Positions 1 to 10,010 of a stretch of DNA of 64,000 bases are shown piece after piece. Source of the DNA: Psilocybe azurescens (Eukaryota; Basidiomycota; Agaricomycetes; Agaricales; Agrocybaceae). The stretch's first letter is position 1; each line of letters begins with the position of its first letter. Made by a program: the position numbers and the translations under genes. The notes beneath the pieces were generated by a model. That model did no database searches, was not told the origin of the DNA, and saw only the letters and a list, made by a program, of their open reading frames with translations. The stretch lies in the NCBI GenBank assembly GCA_023853785.1, contig JAJIRX010000667.1, positions 1-64,000 of the forward strand, read 5' to 3'.

Positions 1-3000
1 CTCTGCTCTGGCCGCTGGACAGGATGGACGCCGCAATGGCTTGATACCATCCTGGGAGGGGCACACTCACGTCTGTCCCTCCATAATAAGTCCCAATGTT
101 CTCCGAGATCCTGTCTCGGAGCTTATTGAGGTGTGAGCTTGGTTTGCTGCTTCAATTCCTTGTCGGCGTCGCCACGAGAAATCTTGCAGTCATCGAAATG
201 GACTTGGTCCATAAAGCGGTCCATAGTCGAACACCCGGTCATGAAAGCGGGTTCATCGGGAGTATGGTCTCCGTCAGAGCAAGAACATTAGTGTTGGACT
301 CGAAAAGAGTCCCACTAGTGCGGAAGATTTTCGGTTCAGACATAGTCTGAATCGAAGGGAGGGATGCGGTGCGATAGTGCCGCAGTTGAAGCGAGAGAGG
401 AAGACTCTCACAGGATGAGTTGGGGTCAGGGTGGCAAGCCGATAACCGGCTTGCTCAGACAGACGACGAAGAAGGAGATTGATGGGGGAGGCCCGCGGGG
501 CCTCCACACCACCAGTTGGAGAAGTGCGGAAAGCACCAGTATCCACAATGCAGCGAACGCTGCATTACAGAGAGGTGATGGAGGCACCTTTGCAGTGGGC
601 GGCTGCAAAGTACCAGAGACAAAAGCCATACGTAACTATAGGAAGTACGCATGCACGATAAAGGACCTGCTTCTGGACAGGGCGCAGACCTCGAGTAGAG
701 CTACCAAGCATCTTTATCGCCTTAACAGTAGACAAAGTCTTGGTGAAGTAGTATCGGACATGCTCAGTAAAGGTGAGCTTGCGATCAAAGTAGAAACCCA
801 AGTACCACCAGTACAGCTTGGGTTTGAGAGGGGTTGTGCCGGTATATGGAGCATAGCCCAGATCGACAGGAGGATTGTCTTTGGAGTGTGACCGGTTGAA
901 GTGAAATACATCAGACTTGTCGTGCTCCAGTGCGAGTCCAAATTTCTTGAACAGTTCGAATATGACACCATAGGCCCGTTTAAGGGCTTCACAGTTATTG
1001 AGGAGGGACTTTGATTGCACCACAAGGGTGCCATCATCGACGTATGAGAGCAGGAAGCACCAACGAGTGGATCCAGCTCGAATAGCCTCATAATGAGGGT
1101 AAGGTAAAGAGCAGAGAGGACCGGGGAGAGGGCTCTGTCCTGTCACACTCCTACATCTGCCTGGCTGAGATCAGAAATGAAGTTACCCCACGCGTACTGC
1201 GTGAGAGCGACCGACCAGATAATGAGAGAAGAATTTAACGACATTGTCGTTAAACCCTAGCTTCCGGAGAATAGCCATGAGAACTTCATGGTTGAGTGAC
1301 GGGAAGTACTGAGTGACATCAAAGGCAATGACGCTAGTCTTGAGTCCCTTGGCCCACCCAGCACCCACCATGTGCGTCAGGATAAGGCCGGCATCTTCGG
1401 TGGATCATTGACGGATCCCTCCAATCTGATTTGGGTGGAAGACGCGTCTGAAGCAACGCCGTCAAACTGAATGTGATTGGAAAGCATTTTCTCAATCAGT
1501 TTGCCAACAGTGTTCAGGAGCACAATGGGCCTGAATGCCTTTGGAGCAGAGTAGGAGGGCTTGTTCGGTTTCGGGATGATAACCGACATGGACTCCTTGA
1601 AGTGCTAGGCCAGTGCCCAACCCTAAGGCAGGCATTGATGAGTGTGAGCAAGACGGTGAAGACATGGGTGGGCCCCCGCATCAACATCTTGAGATGAGAC
1701 CACTTGATGTGGTCCGGCCCTGGGGCTGACACATTGGAGCAGGAGGCCAAAGCCTCCTGCATCTCAAGTGCAGAGATGGGACCCATCCCGAACGGGCATG
1801 TCGGGGATGGAGTCGGTATACCGATATCAAATGCACGGTCCGACGCTGAGTTGTAAGTGTTGTGGAGTGCATCCCACAGCTGAGGAAGTGCGTAGCAAGG
1901 CTGCCCCTGATATTGAATAGCCTTGCATGGTGGTAACTTGCGCTGTTGGACCCAAGACATGAGGTCCCAAGTGCGCTTGTTGGTAATGGATATTTCTGTG
2001 ATTCTAGAATCAAAGAAGACCCGTTTTGTGTTTTTAACCGCCTTTCTGTAAAGTTTCCAGTCTTCCGGGAGACCATGTTACCGGTAAGCCTGAAGCGCGA
2101 CTGAGCACTTATCCATCGACCACGGTTTCAAGCGCCTCGTAATAGTGACCTCCCTGGAGCAGGTTTCCCATGCTGCAGAGAACGAATCAGCAATGGCTTG
2201 CGCCACTACGTCAATCTGGTCGGGTGTGTTGAGAGGAGCGTGCTCATCCACTTTAATGGCGAACTCTCCCTCAATGACTCTGACAAAGCGGATTTGCTCC
2301 TCTCTGTCGGCTTTGAGAGCTCTGCGAGCGTGGCCCCAGAATCAGCAGAGATCGATAAGGTAGTGGCAAGCGGGATGTGATCCGACTTCGCCCATGGCGT
2401 TGTGCACTCGGGTGACCTGAGCCGTCAGGGTCTGGTCAGGTTGCACAAATACCTAGTCAATCACTGTTGAGCGAAAGCCTTGGATGCAGGGGTAGAAGGT
2501 TGGCCCCGGGTTCACAAAAGGAGCCCATTGCAAGCCTAGTTCCGCCGCAGTGTTGAGGAGTTGAGTGGCAACTCCTGGATGGCCGTGATGGCCTCCATTC
2601 CATTCCTGGGAGTGGATGTTAAAGTCACCCCCATATATATGAAAGGTGGAAGTGAGGCCGCCTCCTCTGCCAGGAGGAGAGCGGCCGTATGGGTTTCATC
2701 AGAGTAGATGTTCATTAAATTATAGCACTGTCCATTTCGCGAACAGGCTGAGAATCAACACATTCGCGGTGGTCAATAAGATCGCGACACATCGAGGGGG
2801 CGAAACTCCTTCAAGCGGTTAGACACATAGGCCATAACCCTTGGGCGGGTATCAGGTTCAGGATTGCGTACCATAGGCAACCAAGATGGATGCAATGGGG
2901 CGCTGATGACATCATCGCCAGACTTACGAGAAGTGGACGGTGCGGTGCGTACAAACCTCCAGGGAGGTTCTTGAATAAAAACAATATCGTATGCTTATAC

Positions 3001-3090
3001 AAAATGTTTGAGTATAGTTTCTATGCTTAGGCTGGACTTTGCGCAGTTGAAACTCAAAATTCTAACCGGAAGGTCCTGGACGGTGTGACT
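1..3090 (-). pseudogene. L1 ORF2: endonuclease, reverse transcriptase, RNase H (broken)
   Basis: ORF2 makes the enzyme that nicks the target and copies LINE RNA. Minus-strand fragments in order: the APE endonuclease at about 3090-2140 (asparagine and QEP regions, a GGDFN-like stretch near 2630), the RT fingers at 2076-1377 (PGPDHIKWSHLK, RPIVLLNTVGKLIEKML), the palm with SYVDDGTLVV near 1040, thumb to about 565, the connection region at 546-215, and the start of RNase H below about 100. The frame is cut by several shifts and stops. Against L2 it differs mainly by point changes and small indels, so it is a recent but dead copy. Confidence 0.88.
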
Positions 3091-3108
3091 CATATTAATG
3101 ACTGCTGG

Positions 3109-4330
3109 TTAGGGATTGACAGTGTGCGAAAGAATTTGCTCATACCTGATGATATTTCTTGACATGCCAAAGCTGATCAAACCTGTGACTCCAGAACGCG
3201 CAAGCGCGCTCATGGGCACCGTGATTCTTTCCGCAATTTGGGCAGCGAGGGTGTGAGGGCAGGGCTCCCCGCCAGGCGTAGGTGCCTGAGGGGGTCCACC
3301 TTTGGATTGCCTTTGCAGCAGCCTGCAACGGCTCAATGCTCCTCCAACTTGTGAGGACCAGAACAACGCGGGCATTTGACAGCGACCATGTGGCAGCGGC
3401 CGACAGGATGACCCCACTTCCAACACCGAGTGCAGAGGGGGACACCGGAGCTCTTTGAACTAGAACGTATCCAGAGGGGGGCGACCCCTGAACATGAACT
3501 GTTTGTTGATGAGCTGGCGAGCGCAGGCACCAGATGCGGTGTCCCAGATGTCAAAGAAAGCAGTGGCGGTGGTGCTTGCCTTGGAAGTGCAAACTACATG
3601 GGGATCCCCGCATAGAATGTGCGATGAAGACCAAATGGGAGAGGCTTTGAGTGCCAAAGCGACCTCTTCCCGTTCAGTGAGGTGATCCAGGTCATAATGA
3701 GTACCTTGGAACCAAGGAACGTCAACAATTCGTAAGAACGACTTGGACGTGGGCATGCTGACCCATGGCGTAAACTTGTAGTGGGTCTTAAAATGAGCAG
3801 TAACCGCACCATGGAGAATCTCCATGTCGCGCTCGCTGGGGACTTTGTCGGTGGGTACGGAGTACCCATCGTAGGCAACTTCAACACCAAGGACCTTAAC
3901 ACAAAACAACTTGAGCCAGGGATGCCCCCATGGAGGACGAATGAAGATCGATGTGAGTAGAGTTGACATACCTGATGATCGTCCTGAGTGCTCCCATAAT
4001 CCTTTGACTATCTTCTACCACATCGGAATCTATGTAACTGAGTGATAGGTATGAGGGGGAGTCCTCCATATCTTTGTCCTCAGACCTTGCCAGCGAGGGA
4101 GCGTTGGTGGGCTGGGCGGTGTTGTCCCTGGCAGTAACTGTGGGAGTGCGATGACGAGACGACTGCCTTGAGGACGTGGCAGAGCGACTGGGTTGGGTGG
4201 TGCGTGCCCCACGTGAAGCAGGGACCGGGCCTTGACTATAGGTATCTTGAACAGCAGGAGCACCCGCTGTAGGGACCGGGGATGCAGTCGAGTTTGCGAT
4301 GATGAGCAGAAATTTCTCACAGTTGATACG
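3109..4330 (-). pseudogene. L1 ORF1 (zinc-knuckle nucleic-acid-binding protein), internally deleted
   Basis: ORF1 proteins of this LINE type bind the element RNA. CCHC-like motifs are visible on minus: CTRCWKWGHPVGRC near 3400, CPRCSGPHKLEEH near 3360, and CPNCGKNHGAHERAC near 3200. Compared with the L2 copy (16752-18702), the proline-rich middle of roughly 700 bp is missing at about 3900, and the N-terminus beginning MPPKQQP is missing near 4290. No valid start remains. The conserved DVPRFQGTHYDLDH-type segment sits near 3700. The frame is broken. Confidence 0.85.
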
Positions 4331-4614
4331 TAGCAGTACCGGAAAAAGAAAGGATGGTGGGGAGCCCAAGTCCAGCAGCCAAGACTAGCGGTACCAGCTC
4401 TCCCTGGTTCCCACATACTCAACGCCATTTGTAACATGGTCCAGGTCCTGGGTGAAGGTAGTGAGTTGAACACCGAAGCGAGTGGTGAACAAGCCCCGCC
4501 GAAACGGCCTACCCCCAGATCAGCCAAACAACCACGAGCCAAGTGGATAATTGACCCATGCCAATCAAGACCGCCCGAACAAGGACCCCCACACAATGCC
4601 CAACGTCAGTTGAG

Positions 4615-5140
4615 TCAGCCGACACCGGTGGGAATCGAACAGAAGGTGAACACTTTTGTGTTCATCTCCAAAAATGAGTGAAGGTAGCACAACGTAGTCG
4701 GCTGCCTAAGCTCGCATGCCTTGGGAGGACGATAAGTCTTCTTGCAAGTGAGGATATGTGTGCGGGTTTCCCAAGGACACCCACACAGGCACAATGTATG
4801 ACCATCGTTGAGATTAAACTGGGAATAGTAAGACCTGATGGGCGCATAATTCAGAATACACCTACACATGTGTGCGTGAGAGCTGCGGGGGAGCTCATGT
4901 TCGCGAAGTGAACCCAGGGGTTATCTTTGCCCCCCGGGCTGAGCGACCGCCCCGTCGATGGTCTTGAGGTGGAGGAAGTTTCTACCTCAATATTTGGGGT
5001 CCTGGAACAAAACATTCCAGGAAGCGCCCGCTGAGAGAGGGCAGCCTGCATGCGCAGGCTGTCAAAAGATGTAGCTGGGCATGGGCCCAGTGCAACTTTG
5101 AGTTCAGTTGCGTACTCGTGTGCTTTGTAATGCAGGTCCC
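4615..5140 (-). pseudogene. L2 ORF2 C-terminus with CCHC knuckle
   Basis: The minus-strand frame at 4869-4615 reads MCRCILNYAPIRSYYSQF, then HTLCLCGCPWETRTHILTC. This is the C-C-H-C knuckle found after RNase H at the C-terminus of many R1/Tad1-type ORF2 proteins. The same block occurs in L3 (24357-24124), L4 (36402-36145) and on plus in L6 (30567-30763). The segment up to 5140 is the linker to RNase H, whose continuation lies at 5997-6517 beyond the foldback element. Confidence 0.85.
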
Positions 5141-5143
5141 ACT

Positions 5144-5993
5144 CACTGCTGGCGCCGACCAGTGTAAGTAAAACTTGTGAATTAAATACAGAACTTATGT
5201 AAGAATTGCTGTAAGTATAACATACAGCACTTCTGTTTGAAAATAATACAGATAAAAAACAGATATTCTGTTCAGTGGCTGTAAGTTAAACAAACAGTAT
5301 TTCTGTTTCTAAGCTGTAAGTCAATAATACACCCGAATAAAGAGAATTTCTATTCTTTGTCTGTTTGTTAAATATACAGAATAGCTGTATGTAATTGCTG
5401 TATGTAAAACATACAGATATTGTGTATGTAATCACTGTATGTTATACAAACACGAGTTCTGTAAAGAAAACTTACAGTCAAAGTACAGAATTTCTGTTTG
5501 TTCTACTTATGGAATTTATGTATATAATTGCTGTATGTAAAACTTACACCAAAATATACAGTATTTGACTGGCTCAGATATATTTCGGTGTAAGTTTACA
5601 TACAGCAATTATATACATAAATTCCATAAGTAGAACAAACAGAAATTCTGTACTTTGACTGTAAGTTTTCTTTACAGAACTCGTGTTTGTATAACATACA
5701 GTGATTACATACACAATATCTGTATGTTTTACATACAGCAATTACATACAGCTATTCTGTATATTTAACAAACAGACAAAGAATAGAAATTCTCTTTATT
5801 CGGTGTATTATTGACTTACAGCTTAGAAACAGAAATACTGTTTGTTTAACTTACAGCCACTGAACAGAATATCTGTTTTTATCTGTATTATTTTCAAACA
5901 GAAGTGCTGTATGTTATACTTACAGCAATTCTTACATAAGTTCTGTATTTAATTCGCTGTAAGTTTTACTTACACTGGTCGGCGCCAGCAGTG
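5144..5993. mobile_element. CACTG foldback transposon, 415-bp arms, TSD ACT
   Basis: This is a near-perfect giant inverted repeat. The left arm is about 5144-5558, the loop about 5559-5578 and the right arm about 5579-5993. Both ends read CACTGCTGGCGCCGACCAGT inward. ACT occurs immediately outside at 5141-5143 and 5994-5996, and the flanking LINE reads straight through in copies L3 and L4, so this is a clean insertion with a 3-bp duplication. CACTR ends and a 3-bp TSD fit the CACTA/CMC class, which includes the Plavaka elements of mushrooms; that assignment is inference. Both arms are AT-rich with many copies of ACAGNNNNTCTGT-like words and encode nothing. Confidence 0.88.
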
Positions 5994-5996
5994 ACT

Positions 5997-6517
5997 GCAG
6001 CGAGGGGGACGTACACAAAGGTGATTGACTGGCCATCCTTGCGGGTGAACCAAGTCTGAAGAGCCTCACAGAGCGGCCACAGAGTGGCCGTGTCCCGAGT
6101 GGATAGAGGGATCGACAGCTCGATGGGCAGAAGCTATCGAATCTGTGAATATGAAAATGTCCATGCAATCGTCACGCGAAGTCGCATTGACAATTGCAGA
6201 ACAAATGGCATAAAGCTCCACATCAGGGGCGGTGACTTTGCCTGCGACATGCCGAAGCGCGCCAGCGCTCAGCTCTGCCGCTGAACAGGATGGAGGCCGC
6301 AATGGCTTGATACCGTCCTGAGAGTGGCACACTAGCGTCTGTCCCTCCATAATAAGTCCTGATATTCTCTGAGATCTTGTCCCGGAGCTTGTCGAGGGTG
6401 TTTGGTGCGCTGCTTCAATTCATTGTCAGCGTCGCCATGAGAAATCTTGCAGTCATCGAAATGGACTTGGTCCGCAGCGGTCCATAAGTCGAACACCGGT
6501 TGTGAAAGCGGGTTCAT
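5997..6517 (-). pseudogene. L2 ORF2 RNase H domain
   Basis: The minus strand at 6350-6066 reads as an RNase H1-like domain: CSAAELSAGALRHVAGKVTAPDVELYAICSAIVNA, then IFIFTDSIASAHRA. The ELYAI glutamate and TDS aspartate are recognisable catalytic-site neighbours of this fold. The upstream LREYQDLLWRDRR segment (6517-6332) belongs to the RT-RNase H linker. RNase H removes the RNA strand after first-strand synthesis. The frame is interrupted by the foldback element at 5144-5993 and by shifts. Confidence 0.8.
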
Positions 6518-6548
6518 CGGGAGTAGGGTCTCCGTCAGAGCAAGAACA

Positions 6549-7067
6549 TTAGTGTCGGACTCGAAAGAGTCCCACTAGTGTGGAAGATTTCCGGTTCAGA
6601 CATAGTCTGGATCGAAGAGAGGGGTGTACGATAGTGCAGTTGAAGCGAGAGAGGAAGGCTCTCACAGGATGTGTCAGGGTCAGGGTAGCAAACCGATAGT
6701 CGGCTCGCTCAGATAGACGGCGAAGAAGGAGATTGATGGGGGAGGCCCTAGCGGGCCTCCACACCACTCCGTCGGAGAGGTGCAGAAGGCACCGGTAATC
6801 CACAATGCAGCCGGAATGCTGCATTACAGAGAGATGATGGAGGGCACCTTTGCAGCGGGCAGCTGCAAAGTACCACAAACGAAAGCCATATGTAACTATG
6901 GGAAGTATGCAGGCGCTGATAGAGGACGCGCTTCTGGACAGGGCGCAGACCTCAAGTAGAGCTACCAAGCATCTTCATCGCCTTGACGGTCGACAGAGCC
7001 TTAGTAGAGTAATATCGGACATGCTCAGTAAAGGTGAGCTTCGCGATCAAAGTAGAAACCCAAGTAC
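6549..7067 (-). pseudogene. L2 ORF2 RT thumb and connection region
   Basis: The minus-strand ORF at 6968-6549 matches the CILPIVTYGFRLWYFAAARCKGALHHLSVMQ block found in every other LINE copy here. The upstream KLTFTEHVRYYSTKALSTVKAMKMLGSST block (7140-6952) is cut by the solo LTR at 7068. The reading continues on the far side of that LTR at 7542. Confidence 0.82.
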
Positions 7068-7536
7068 TGTTAGTTTTTGTGATTAAACACTTTGTTTCTA
7101 ATGTTCTACACTTGATATTTGGACTTGTACAAATGGACACTTAGTTAGAATTCGCTCTTTCGGTGTTTTTGCACACTGTTCTGTTACTAACTTTTTGTAG
7201 AGTAAAGTTATTCAAATTCTGATCACTGATCCGGAATCCCCTCGTTGAGACGGTTCTGGTGATATATAATTTGTCACGTAATTATAGGTTTGGTGTTTTG
7301 ACGCAATATTGTGGACACCTATAGTCACGCCTTGCCATTTTTAGACACTTAGCCATGTAAAAGACCAGTATTCCTACTATGTCTGAGGAAACAAAGACAC
7401 TAGAACAAGATTTGGAGTCTACAGAAGCAATTTACTATTTTCACTCATACTTGTCATTGTTGCGCATTTGAGATTTGACTCTATTGTTACTCATCAGTAT
7501 AGCTACTGATTTGTGCATTATTGTCTATTTCTAACA
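7068..7536. mobile_element. Solo LTR, TSD AGTAC
   Basis: A 469-bp AT-rich insert begins TGTTAGTTTTTG and ends TTCTAACA, the TG...CA pattern of a retroviral-type LTR with a 6-bp inverted terminus. AGTAC is duplicated immediately outside (7063-7067 and 7537-7541), as integrase makes, and the LINE reads through in the other copies. No internal retrotransposon sequence is present, so it is a solo LTR left by LTR-LTR recombination. Apart from the terminal TGTTAG, its sequence is unlike the two copia LTRs in this window, so it marks a third LTR family. Confidence 0.87.
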
Positions 7537-8106
7537 AGTACCGCCAATACAGCTTGGGTTTGAGAGGGTTCACACCAGTGTATGGAGCATAGCCCAAATC
7601 GATAGGGGGATTGTCTTTGGAGTGCGACCGGTCAAAGTGGAATACTTCAGACTTGTCGTGCTCCAGTGCGAGTCCAAATTTCTTGAACAGTTCGAATATG
7701 ACACCATAAGCCCTTTTAAGGGCTTCACAGTTATCGAGGAGGGACTTTGATTGCACCACCAGGGTGCCATCATCGACATATGAGAGCAGGAAACACCCAC
7801 GAGTGAGTGGATCCAGCTCGAACAGCCTCATAATGAGGGTAAGGTAAAGGGCAGAGAGGACCGGGGACAGGGCTCCGCCCTGTCCCACTCCTACATCTGC
7901 CTGGCAAGGTTAGAGATGAAGTCACCCCACACGTACTGCATAGAGCGACCGACCAGATAGTGGGAGAAGAATTTAACGACATTGTCGCTAAACCCTAGCT
8001 TCCGGAGAATAGCCATGTGGATTTCATGGTTGAGTGATGGGAAGAACTGAAGCTGACATCAAAGGCAATGACGCTAGTCTTGAGTCCCTTGGCCCACCCA
8101 GCACAC
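7537..8106 (-). pseudogene. L2 ORF2 RT palm (catalytic core)
   Basis: The minus-strand ORF at 7888-7487 reads MGQGGALSPVLSALYLTLIMRLFELDPL, then SYVDDGTLVVQSKSLLDNCEALKRAYG and KFGLALEHDKSEVFHFDRSHS. This is the RT palm with the YVDD active-site box and the following primer-grip region. Upstream (8106-7920) is the TSVIAFDV motif A aspartate. The gene is split here by the KDZ element: the codons before this point are at 15033 onward. Confidence 0.87.
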
Positions 8107-8136
8107 ACCATGTGGAGGTCTTTCCTTTCCCCACAC

Positions 8137-8412
8137 AATCCATATGGACTCCAGTGGACTCCACTGGACTCCACTGGACTCTCTGTCCAGTCCACTGGAC
8201 TGGAACTGGACTGCAGTCCACTGGAGTCCACTGGACTCGCACTGGACTCCTGCCAAATTTTCAGTCCAGTCTCAGTCGAGTGGATTGAGAGTCCAGTCAA
8301 GTCCACTGGAGTCCACTGGAGTCCACTGGAGTCCACTGGACTGGGGCTTAAATATTCACTGAATAACAACAAATAATATGTTTATTAGCACAGTCCAGTG
8401 GACTCCAGTGGA
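8137..8412. repeat. Left subterminal repeat array of the KDZ element (TCCACTGGAG words)
   Basis: About 20 head-to-tail or overlapping copies of an approximately 11-bp palindrome-like word (GGACTCCAGTGGACTCCACT and variants) fill 8147-8345, with a last copy near 8400. The same word fills the right subterminal zone. Such arrays are typical transposase-binding clusters in KDZ and hAT-like elements; binding here is inference. The open frames in this stretch are artefacts of the repeat. Confidence 0.85.
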
Positions 8413-9094
8413 TGCAATAATTAACATAATATCCGAAGTATAATCATTAGTTATTAATATTAATATCAATTGCAAAAAAATAACATAAAAATTGACACTG
8501 TATAATAACAATTAACTGAGACAACATTTAAATATATCAGGGAGCAATGCCTCCCTGTAAATGAAATTTCGCATTTTGTTCAGTCCGCAGGGTAAGAATT
8601 TCACAGGGCGCATGTGACGCGCACGCGTGCCCGGCATCAGCCGATCAGCACGATCGCCATCAAACGGATGCGTGTGCTGTCAACTGCTTCTTTCTTTCCA
8701 ACCACCACCATCTCCCCTTCCCTTTCTCTCTCCGTCGCCTTGCCCTCTTCACTGCCGCCACTGTCACCGTCGCCACCGTCCCCCACCCGTCGCCACCCTT
8801 CTAGCCTTGCGACGGCCTCGTCATCACCATCTGCAAGGCGGATCGGGTAGCCGCCGCTTTGCCGCTGCTCAAAATGGGAGGGAAGGGGACCTGGGAGGAA
8901 CCGGGAAGGAGGTGAGTACATACCATCCCGCTTATCCCCTTCTTTTGCTAACAAACCACGCAGGTGCAGACACCCGTGTTGATGGCACGAGGCACTGATG
9001 AGGGCACGCACAGCGTCCTCGTCGCCGTCGACGGTGGCCCTGCCGTTGGGTATCCCAACGTGGGGCCACTGTAGCTGCCACGTCATACCGCAGC

Positions 9095-9690
9095 CTCCGC
9101 CGTTGCCAGCTCGTGTGGCCCCCACATCGTACCACCCTGCTGCACCCTTCTGGCCACCACGTCACTCACCCCCTCAACGTTGCCAGCTTGTGTGGCCCCC
9201 CCATCGTGCCACCCCGCCGTACCCCTCGGTGGCCACCACGCTACCCGCCCCCCTCCGGCCGTTGCCAGCTTGTGTGGCCCCCTCATCGTGCCACCCCGCT
9301 GCACCCCTTGGTGGCCGCCATGCTACCCGCCCCTCAACGCTGCCAGCTCGTGTGGCCCCTCCATCATGCCACCCCTCTGGCTGCCATGCTACCGCTGCAT
9401 CCGCCGTTGCCAGCTTGTGTGGCCCCCACATCATGCCACCCCGCTGCACCCCTCTGGCCGCCACGCTACCCGCCCCCTCGATGCTGCCAGCTTGTGTGGT
9501 CCCCCCATCGTGCCACCCCACCGCACCCCTCTGTGGCCACCACGCTACCTGCCCCCTCTGCCATTGCCAGCTTGTGTGGCCCCCCCCATCGTGCCACCCT
9601 GCTGGACCCTTCTGTGGCCGCCATGCCACCCATCACCTCTGCCGTTGTCAGCTCAGGTGGCCCCACCGTCAGGCCACCTTGCTCATCCCC
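9095..9690. repeat. GC-rich minisatellite, about 8 units of roughly 77 bp
   Basis: The anchor TGCCAGCTTGTGTGGCCCCC (and close variants) recurs near 9107, 9181, 9264, 9338, 9406, 9485, 9565 and, more diverged, 9643, a spacing of about 70-84 bp. Each unit continues with CATCGTGCCACCCCGCTGCA and CCACGCTACCCGCCCCCT. All six frames are nearly stop-free because of composition, so long ORFs here are not evidence of protein. It sits inside the KDZ element upstream of the first supported exon and may be part of its promoter or 5' untranslated region. Confidence 0.85.
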
Positions 9691-10010
9691 TCAGTTGCTA
9701 CCAGCTCACCTGCACCTGCAGCCCCTGTGTCTGCTCCTATATGTGATGTGTTGTCCTTGTCTCTGTCCCCTCTTGCATGATGTTCTCTATGTAGTTATAT
9801 AGCTAACTTTTTACAATGTATATAGCCTTAGTTAGCATATATATATATATTTCATGTATTCACTGGGCTTGAATTTTCGTAGTGAACTTGGATTTATTTT
9901 GGAGTATTTATATGAGTTACCATATTAAGATTACTCTCTGCTTGAAGTGCAGATTGCCTCTTGTTCCGTAACTGCCATCATCACTGTACTGCTAGCTCAC
10001 CACCTGCACT

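Larger units (their letters stand above)
1..4356 (-). mobile_element. LINE copy L1 (APE-type non-LTR retrotransposon), 3' end outside window
   Basis: Read on the minus strand it gives, from high to low coordinates: the conserved LINE 5' terminus, ORF1 with CCHC knuckles, an APE-like endonuclease, reverse transcriptase and the start of RNase H. The 5' boundary is the word that reads ...GAAAGGATG on the plus strand. The same word ends three other copies (19449, 29346, 41745), so all four reach the same 5' terminus. The base after it, 4357, is LINE 3' UTR of another copy (L2), so L1 probably inserted into L2. The 3' UTR lies left of base 1. The order ORF1 (CCHC), APE, RT, RNase H, CCHC fits the Tad1/I/R1 type of LINE; the exact clade is inference. 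Confidence 0.9.

Noticed and set aside
8137..8345. CRISPR-like regular repeats
   Set aside because: The units overlap, are palindromic, have no unique spacers and sit at both ends of a transposon in a eukaryotic genome.
8998..9802. Proline/cysteine/histidine-rich ORFs of 150-260 codons
   Set aside because: They follow the 77-bp minisatellite and overlap in several frames and both strands; no start context, splice model or homology supports them.
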